Shown here: one piece after another, positions 58,333-64,000 of the stretch
Numbering within the stretch: position 1 is the stretch's first letter
Layout of the letters: each line of letters begins with the position of its first letter
Assembly (NCBI RefSeq): GCF_000720765.1
Contig: NZ_JODC01000003.1
Coordinates: 62,001 to 126,000, forward strand
DNA from: Streptomyces sp. NRRL S-646
GTDB taxonomy: Bacteria; Actinomycetota; Actinomycetes; Streptomycetales; Streptomycetaceae
Direction of reading: 5' to 3'
Length of the DNA stretch: 64,000 nucleotides
The notes under the pieces: generated by a model
Told to the model about the DNA's origin: nothing
Databases searched by the model: none
The model's input: the letters and a program-made list of their open reading frames with translations, nothing else
Made by a program: the position numbers and the translations under genes

Positions 58333-61300
58333 TCAGCGGTCTTCCGGTGGGTCGCAGAAGACGGCGAGGTGGCGGGCCCAGGCGTCCTCGCGGCGGCGCC
58401 GGGTGGTGCTGTCGAGCCTGAGGCGGCCTACCTGAGCGATGAGTTCACGGGCGGTACCGGACTGGCGTAGCAGCTCCTCCGCCCGCTCGTAGAACTCTGT
58501 GCAGTCGGTGTGGGAGGCGGCACGGCTCCAGAGCACGAGGGGGTAGCCGAGGGCCCGGACCACGTCGAGGGCAGCTGTCGGGGTGACCGTGTCGGCGTGC
58601 CGGCACAGCAGCGGGACCGCGTTGGGCGGCGTCCGCGTCCAGTCGCCGCTCTCCCCCGCGGGCGAGATGAGCCGGAAACCGTGCAGGGGCCCCCGGGACA
58701 CCGCGTCCCAACGGCGCTGCCTTTCCTGCGGCGACGCCCCGGGGCGGGCCTGGTGGCGGACGAGGACGATTCGCTCCCCGCCGAGGGCGTACGTCTGCGG
58801 AAGCCGCCAGTCCTCCACCGGAAGGTCCCACAGCAGCAGGCCCGGCAGACAGAAGTGGACGGTTGCCGCGACGCCGGCCGTGTCGGCCCGCAGCAGCGCG
58901 TCCGCGAGGTGGGACCGCAGCCGGTCCTGCAGTTCGTGCTGGGGGCCACCCGACATGTCCTCGGCCAGGACGGCGTCCTCGCCGCCCCGCCTCAGCACCA
59001 CCCGCCAGCCGTAGCCCGGGCCGACGTGGTCGATCTCCACGCGTACGACGGGCCCGTTCTCGGCGAAGGTCGTGTCCACGCGCGCGAAGACGGTGGCTAT
59101 GTCCTCCCAGGCATCCTCCGCCATACGCGACCGCGCGGGCCCCTCGAGCCAGCGCCGCAGCGCGGCGAGGCCGGTGGCCTGGTCAGGGCGGCTCCGGGGA
59201 GCGAGCAGGGCCCAGACCCGCGCGGCGTACAGGAACAGCCTGTCGTCGACGACGCGCTGGTGCAGACACCCGGCGCCGTCGCGCCAGTGACGCGGAGGGC
59301 GATCCGCCCGCAGCCGTGCGTCGTCGAGCAGGCCCTGCACCACCTGCGGGCCGTCGGGCGGCTCCAACTCGGCGAGGAGTCCGTAGAGTTCGGTCCGGAA
59401 TTCGGGAGCGATCGTCTTGGGGAGCCCACCCGTCAGCCACATCTGCACCCCGGTCCACGTCAGGTGCGGACCGCGCTGCATGCGCCGGTCGTAGTGGTGC
59501 CGGTCATGGGCTCGTACGAGCCCGTGCCACAGTTCGGTTCCCGCGACGCCCTGGTCGCACAGTCCCCGCAGCGCATCGATGTGGACCGCCTCGCCGGTGC
59601 CGTCTTTTCGCCGGGACTTGACCACGCCGATGACGGACCCGTCGCCCGCATCGAGGACGGGGCCGCCCGCGCTGCCCGGTGGCAGCGGATCACCGTCCAG
59701 CGCGAAGGTGTCCCTGCCGAGCCGCCCGGAGGCCATGGCGAAAGACGGAGCAACCCGTGGCGCGTACAGCGAGCCCTCGGCGCGGTACAGGTTCACGGCT
59801 CCCGTCCGGGCCACCGGACGGTCGGTGAGCCACATGCAGTCCGCATCGGTCACGCGGGGCACGTGCAGCAGGGCCAAGTCACCCACGCCGAGGACCTGTT
59901 CGACCTGGTGGCGGCTGCCGTCCATCATGGCGACACCGACGGTGGAACTCCGGTCGCGTCCCCGGACCACGTCCAGGGCCGTGACCACCCACCCGGGTGC
60001 CAGGAAGAAACCCGTGCCCGACTCCACACCCTGACTTGCGGAAGGGGCGTAGACCCGGACGAGCGCGCGCCGCACGAGTTCGTCCCGCTCGGCCTCCGGA
60101 CCAGAGGGCCCTTCCCCGGTGTCGGTCAGGCGCAGGGCGTCCACGGCCTCGGCCCAGGCCGCGTCCCGGGAGGTGATCAGCGCATGGCCGCCGCTGATCA
60201 GAAGCTCGTTCGCGTCCTCCAGGTCGTCCCAGCCGTCGTAGACGATCAGCCAGCGCAGGTTCGCCTCGCGCAGGTGCCGGAACAGGTTGTGGACGCGGGG
60301 AAGGGTGTAGGGGCGGTCAGGGTGGTCCTCGAGTTCCTGCGCCAGGCGTCCCACTTCCGCAATGCGCCTTGCCCGGCTGTCGGCGCTGATCCACCACACG
60401 AAGTCGTATTCGCCGCCGAACCGGTGCACGTACTCCGCCGCCAGCTGCGTCTTGCCCGTCCCGCGTGGCCCGACCAGAGCGCAGGCCACCGACGCCTCTC
60501 GCTGATCCCTCAGCCGCTCCCGCAGTCGATCGATGGCGCCTTCCTGCAGGACGTGCCCCGGTGAGCGCTCGGGGAGCGGGCCCTGGACAAACCGCGTGGG
60601 CCCCGGGAACTCCGCGTCCCGGGTGTCAGGCAGGGGGGCGTCCGCCCCGATGGCCAGGTGGTTGAGCAGCCTCCACCTGGCAAGGCCCTCGGTCACGCCT
60701 GACAGGGAGAGATCCGGCTCCAGGTCGACAGCCCACGGCAAAAAGGCCCCGCCGTCGGTGACATCGACGGCGACCACCCGCTCCTCGTACTGGGCCACGA
60801 GGTCTTCCAGAGGTGTTTCGTAGGGCTCGTAGTCGTCACCGATGAGGACCAGCATCCGATGCCGCTGCCCGGGTGCCGCCGTGGACGGGGGGGTCACGGC
60901 ACCGGGCAGCTCGTCCTCGGTGCGCCACATCCGTAGGTCCACTTCGTGCCCCGCGGCCTCCAGCACCCGGGCTGTCCATCGCGCCCACGGCTGTTCCGCC
61001 AGGGTGCACACCACCGAGTACGACTCCCGCCGCACCGCAGGCCTGACCACCGCAGGGCCCGCGAACCGCCCCAACACGGCCCTGGACACCTCGGCGAACG
61101 CCTCCGGACCCCCCTCCTCCCCCTCCGGCAGGACAGCCGCACCGCCGGTCAGCCGAGCCAGCGCGAGCGCGGGGAAGTTGTGCGTCCGCCGCCCGAAGTG
61201 CCGCTCGACGTACTCCCCGCTGTGCTTGAGCACCAGCAGTGCCTCCCCGCGCGGCAGCAACCGCAGTAACTCCTCGCGTACGCCGGGTACGAACTCGTAC

Positions 61301-62637
61301 CAGCCCTCCCCCTCCCCCAGCTTCACCAGCCCGCTCAGCAGCACCTCGGCAAGAACGGACGGTCCGCTGCGGGGCTGCATGGCGCGCTGGACGAGCTGCA
61401 TCACGGGCAGGGTGAGCGGTACGGCCGAGAAGGAGACGGCGAGAGCCACGGCCTGACGGGAGGCGGAGCGCCGGAAGGCGGCGACGAGCGTCGCGGGCTC
61501 AGCGGGCGGGCGTTGGAGGCGCGGCTGGGCGGCGGGGTGGACGGCCTGGACCCAGGCAGCCGCCGCGGGCAGGGACAGGCCCGTGCCGCCGGAGAGGAGC
61601 CGCGACCAGGTACCGAGAGCGGCGCGAGTCGGTCCGAGCACGGGGATGGGCAGCGCGCCGGGCGGCACTCCGCCCTCGGCGGGCCTGAACTCCAGGCGGG
61701 CGCCCAGGCCTTCGCGGCGGCGCAACGTGCCCGGGAGCGCCGGAAGATGGGTGCGCCGCCACAGGCTCTGCGGCAGAGGCTGCACGACGGCGACGGGCGC
61801 GGCCTGTGCCCAGTGGTGCAGTAGCCGCTGCATCTGGCCAGAGCGCCACAGGGGCCCCGCGCAGTCGCTGAGTACGAGGGTCAGCTGTCGTCCGGTCGGG
61901 TCGCGCAGCTGCTCCGCGGCATGTGGTGCGCGCGCCGGTTCCCGGGAGGTGCCGAGGGCCAGCTTCCCGTCGGCGCCCAGGTGGACGTAATGCACCTGCA
62001 CCTCGCGGAAGGCACCGAGACCGGCGCAGATCTGCCGCAGCTCCTCAAGTGTGCTGTCCCATACGGAGGTCGAACTCGACGCGTCCATGAGCAGCCGCAT
62101 CCGGGCCTCGCGTCGTCCGTCGGCACGCAGGACCGGCGTCAACAGGCCGGTCTCCGCGGCCCGTTCCGCCGTGGCCTGTTCGTCCAGGCGGTGGGCGGTG
62201 GTGCGGACCGGCGGGTGGTAGCGCTGGAGCGGGCGCAGGGCGCGCTGGAGCCCGAGGGCGTGCGGCAGAGCGGTGGCCATGGGGACGCGGACGGGTACGA
62301 AGTCCGGGCCGGCGTCGGGGAGATCGGCGCCGCCGGGTGCGGGGCGCGGGTCCGCGGCGTACAGGCGGGTGCGGTCGGAGGCCTCGGGGGCGGGGACCGC
62401 GGGCTCGGTCCCGGGTGTCGGCTGTCGCGGTACGGGGAGCGGCGGAGGGTCGTACGGCGGGTCCGCGGGCGACTCGGCGACCGGTGGGAGCACTTCGGGT
62501 GCTCCCACGTGCTGCGCCAGCCACAGCGCCTCCGCGAGCTCCCGTGCCCCGGGCTCGACGCCCAGGCGGGTGCGCAGCCGTTCGGCGAGCCCGGCGAGGG
62601 GTCCGTCGGCGGCGGGAGGCGTCGTGGGCGCGGTCAT
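58333..62637 (-). CDS. Multi-domain conflict-system protein: vWA, TIR-like, NTPase, inactive protease and VMAP domains
   Basis: A 1,434-residue protein. Residues about 1-470 resemble the SAV_2336 N-terminal domain, a vWA-like fold with a MIDAS-type motif (LLMDASSSTSVWD, about 182-194) and LVLSDCAGPLW. About 537-665 looks TIR-like (YSVVCTLAEQPWARWTARVL, then MLVLIGDDYEPYETPLEDL). A P-loop NTPase follows (Walker A GPRGTGKTQLAAEYVHRF at about 721; LRWLIVYDGWDDLED as Walker B). A trypsin-like domain (about 870-1040) has GTGFFLAPGWVVTALDVV and GSAGGPVLD, so catalytic His is Asp and Ser is Ala. The last 370 residues look like VMAP-M/C domains. The gene is coupled to a MoxR ATPase (TGATG). This matches the vWA-MoxR-VMAP conflict systems described by Kaur and colleagues (2020). 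The role is probably NTP-regulated immunity. Confidence 0.78.
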   Translation of the reverse strand: MTAPTTPPAADGPLAGLAERLRTRLGVEPGARELAEALWLAQHVGAPEVLPPVAESPADPPYDPPPLPVPRQPTPGTEPAVPAPEASDRTRLYAADPRPAPGGADLPDAGPDFVPVRVPMATALPHALGLQRALRPLQRYHPPVRTTAHRLDEQATAERAAETGLLTPVLRADGRREARMRLLMDASSSTSVWDSTLEELRQICAGLGAFREVQVHYVHLGADGKLALGTSREPARAPHAAEQLRDPTGRQLTLVLSDCAGPLWRSGQMQRLLHHWAQAAPVAVVQPLPQSLWRRTHLPALPGTLRRREGLGARLEFRPAEGGVPPGALPIPVLGPTRAALGTWSRLLSGGTGLSLPAAAAWVQAVHPAAQPRLQRPPAEPATLVAAFRRSASRQAVALAVSFSAVPLTLPVMQLVQRAMQPRSGPSVLAEVLLSGLVKLGEGEGWYEFVPGVREELLRLLPRGEALLVLKHSGEYVERHFGRRTHNFPALALARLTGGAAVLPEGEEGGPEAFAEVSRAVLGRFAGPAVVRPAVRRESYSVVCTLAEQPWARWTARVLEAAGHEVDLRMWRTEDELPGAVTPPSTAAPGQRHRMLVLIGDDYEPYETPLEDLVAQYEERVVAVDVTDGGAFLPWAVDLEPDLSLSGVTEGLARWRLLNHLAIGADAPLPDTRDAEFPGPTRFVQGPLPERSPGHVLQEGAIDRLRERLRDQREASVACALVGPRGTGKTQLAAEYVHRFGGEYDFVWWISADSRARRIAEVGRLAQELEDHPDRPYTLPRVHNLFRHLREANLRWLIVYDGWDDLEDANELLISGGHALITSRDAAWAEAVDALRLTDTGEGPSGPEAERDELVRRALVRVYAPSASQGVESGTGFFLAPGWVVTALDVVRGRDRSSTVGVAMMDGSRHQVEQVLGVGDLALLHVPRVTDADCMWLTDRPVARTGAVNLYRAEGSLYAPRVAPSFAMASGRLGRDTFALDGDPLPPGSAGGPVLDAGDGSVIGVVKSRRKDGTGEAVHIDALRGLCDQGVAGTELWHGLVRAHDRHHYDRRMQRGPHLTWTGVQMWLTGGLPKTIAPEFRTELYGLLAELEPPDGPQVVQGLLDDARLRADRPPRHWRDGAGCLHQRVVDDRLFLYAARVWALLAPRSRPDQATGLAALRRWLEGPARSRMAEDAWEDIATVFARVDTTFAENGPVVRVEIDHVGPGYGWRVVLRRGGEDAVLAEDMSGGPQHELQDRLRSHLADALLRADTAGVAATVHFCLPGLLLWDLPVEDWRLPQTYALGGERIVLVRHQARPGASPQERQRRWDAVSRGPLHGFRLISPAGESGDWTRTPPNAVPLLCRHADTVTPTAALDVVRALGYPLVLWSRAASHTDCTEFYERAEELLRQSGTARELIAQVGRLRLDSTTRRRREDAWARHLAVFCDPPEDR

Positions 62638-63668
62638 CAGCGGGCCCCGTGGTCACCCTGGTCGAGGGGCCGCATCAGCAGCTCGGCGAGCCGCTGCCGG
62701 TCGGGTTCGCTGTCGCGCACGGCCTCCTGGGTGAGGTAGATGGCGTTGAGCAGCTGGTCGGCGGCGCGCAGGGACCCCGGGCTGGCCTGAAGGAAGTCGC
62801 TGATCAGCCGGTCGCTGCCGGACAGGTCGGTGGCTCCGAAGTGGGCGCGGACCATCGAGTCGAGCCGTGCGGTGCCCCAGTCGTCGTTGCGGGGCGACGG
62901 CAGGTCGAGGTGGAGACAGCGGCGCAGCAGCGGCGCGGGGAAGTCGCGCTCGCCGTTGCTCGTCATCACGACCACGGGGAAGGCCCGGCAGCGGATCCGG
63001 CCCTTCTGGACGGGGGCGCGGTCGCCGTCGTCGGTGAGTACCCGGACCTCGGGCTGCCGGCGCGCGATGCGCTGGAGTTCGGCGATGCGGAACTCGCCCT
63101 CCTCCAGAGCGTTGAGGAGGTCGTTGGGCAGGTCGATGTCGCTCTTGTCCAGCTCGTCCACGAGGAGAACCCGCGGCCGGGCATGAGGGAGCAAGGCGGT
63201 GCCGAGCGGGCCGAGGCGGACGTACTCGCCGATGTCTTCGGTGTAGGCCTCGCCCGTCTCCCTGGCCATCTGCATGTCGTGCAGGCGGGCGATCGCGTCG
63301 TAGCTGTAGAGGCCGTCACGCAGAGCGGTGCGGCTCACTATGGGCCAGTGCAGGACACGGCCGAGGCCGAGTTCGTGCGCGAGGGCGTGGGCGAGCGTCG
63401 ACTTGCCGGAGCCCGGGTCGCCGGTGACCAGCAGGGGCCTGCGCAGGTAGAGCGCGGCGTTGATCAGCTCCAGTTCCTCCGGCCGCCAGACCGTGCCGCT
63501 CGTGCCACGGGTGCCCAGGCGGCGCGTCGACTCGCTGCCCAGCGGCGGCACCGCCTCGATGAGGGGTTCGCCGTCGAAGGCGCGCCACGGCGGCGGCGGG
63601 GGCAGTCGCTCGACACCGTCGTGCGGCTCACCGGTTCCCCGGAAGACGAACCAGTCGGGGGTGGTCAC
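62637..63668 (-). CDS. MoxR-like AAA+ ATPase of the vWA/VMAP system
   Basis: A 343-residue AAA+ ATPase. Walker A is GDPGSGKSTLAHALAHELGL (about 82-89), Walker B is PRVLLVDELDKSDIDLPNDL (about 166-173), and sensor 1 is VVVMTSNGERDFPAPLLRRC with an arginine finger. The LLVDELDKSDIDLPND stretch is typical of the MoxR family. MoxR ATPases remodel partner proteins through their vWA domain; here the partner is the gene it overlaps. The start is a GTG at 63668 with AAGGAG upstream, although the frame is open to 63968. The preceding partial gene on the same strand ends 47 bp away. Confidence 0.9.
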   Translation of the reverse strand: MTTPDWFVFRGTGEPHDGVERLPPPPPWRAFDGEPLIEAVPPLGSESTRRLGTRGTSGTVWRPEELELINAALYLRRPLLVTGDPGSGKSTLAHALAHELGLGRVLHWPIVSRTALRDGLYSYDAIARLHDMQMARETGEAYTEDIGEYVRLGPLGTALLPHARPRVLLVDELDKSDIDLPNDLLNALEEGEFRIAELQRIARRQPEVRVLTDDGDRAPVQKGRIRCRAFPVVVMTSNGERDFPAPLLRRCLHLDLPSPRNDDWGTARLDSMVRAHFGATDLSGSDRLISDFLQASPGSLRAADQLLNAIYLTQEAVRDSEPDRQRLAELLMRPLDQGDHGAR

Positions 63669-63715
63669 GGAGGTCTCCTTCTGGCGGAGGCGGTCAGGAT
63701 CCGGTGCTGGACGAG

Positions 63716-64000
63716 TCACGGGGACTCCAGCAGGTCGTCGCAGACGGGGATGGGGCGGCGCGGATCGTCGTACAGGAGCGCGAGTTGGGCCGCCCAGGCG
63801 GTGTCCGCACCGTCGCCGCCCTCCTCGTCGGCCCGCTCCCGCAAGGCCCGCAGCCGCTCGGGCAGCGCTGCCGCGCCGTCGGCCGCGCCGAGCAGCAGCG
63901 CCGCCCTGCCGTACAGCTCGCCGCAGTCCGTGCCGCACGCGCGCGCGTGCTCGCCCCGCAGGTTCCACAGCGCGACGCCGTATCCGGCGCCGATCGCATC
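63716..64000 (-). CDS. C-terminal part of an unidentified protein, first visible gene of the conflict operon
   Basis: From the right edge, one minus-strand frame is open for 94 codons to a TGA at 63716-63718. It encodes a helical protein: GAGYGVALWNLRGEHARACG, LYGRAALLLGAADGAAALPE, LRERADEEGGDGADTAWAAQ and LYDDPRRPIPVCDDLLESP at the end. Codon use is strongly GC3-biased. The family is not recognised. It lies 47 bp upstream of the MoxR gene on the same strand and is probably the next member of the operon. The N-terminus lies outside the window. Confidence 0.7.
   Translation of the reverse strand, partial: DAIGAGYGVALWNLRGEHARACGTDCGELYGRAALLLGAADGAAALPERLRALRERADEEGGDGADTAWAAQLALLYDDPRRPIPVCDDLLESP

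Overview
This is high-GC actinobacterial chromosomal DNA, almost certainly Streptomyces. GC3-rich codon use, frequent GTG starts, ATGA/TGATG gene overlaps, a conservon, an XRE/DUF397 pair, an actinobacterial fused 2-oxoglutarate decarboxylase and the Lys/Ala/Thr tail on Ku all point that way. From memory, the order from about 17 kb rightwards resembles the Ku-to-2-oxoglutarate-dehydrogenase stretch of the S. coelicolor core chromosome. I could not check this.

The window has two parts. From 1 to about 16.9 kb it is accessory DNA. It opens with a ribbon-helix-helix/PIN toxin-antitoxin pair and a 1,100-residue helicase-phospholipase D fusion that matches the single-gene (type II) Mokosh anti-phage architecture. 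Next comes a degraded zone bounded by two identical 44-bp copies of the 3' half of a tRNA-Arg(CCG) gene (4844-4887 and 12808-12851), with a shortened third copy at 7631. Each copy is preceded by a related arm sequence. These look like distal junctions left by successive tRNA-targeted integrative elements. Between them are gene remnants (dehydrogenase, superoxide dismutase, serine hydrolase, IS481) and two intact regulator-plus-target groups: HxlR/epoxide-hydrolase-like, and TetR/cupin/hydrolase/MFS with clear operators. Truncated transposases, an integrase tail and a secreted Hint-domain polymorphic toxin with its putative immunity gene follow.

From 17 to 58 kb the window is mostly ordered chromosomal genes. 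They include NHEJ (Ku and a stand-alone LigD polymerase), a NERD protein, a dual-specificity phosphatase, and a lipoprotein-sensor kinase pair with no response regulator. Then come a SEDS/class B PBP cell-wall pair, two divergent diiron oxygenase-like genes, an NlpC/P60 hydrolase, and a conservon (cvnA-D) followed by a styrene-monooxygenase-like flavoprotein. Further right are a PP2C-like protein, XRE/DUF397, a decayed kinase, MarR, a GH25 lysozyme with a triplicated 3' end, lon behind a HAIR-type operator, a large ATPase regulator, a two-component system and kgd.

The right end (58.3-64 kb, continuing beyond the window) is a conflict-type operon: an unidentified partial gene, a MoxR-like AAA+ ATPase, and a 1,434-residue protein that appears to combine a vWA-like domain, a TIR-like domain, a P-loop NTPase, a trypsin-like domain lacking two of its three catalytic residues, and a VMAP-like C-terminus. 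This operon and the Hint toxin are the most interesting systems here.
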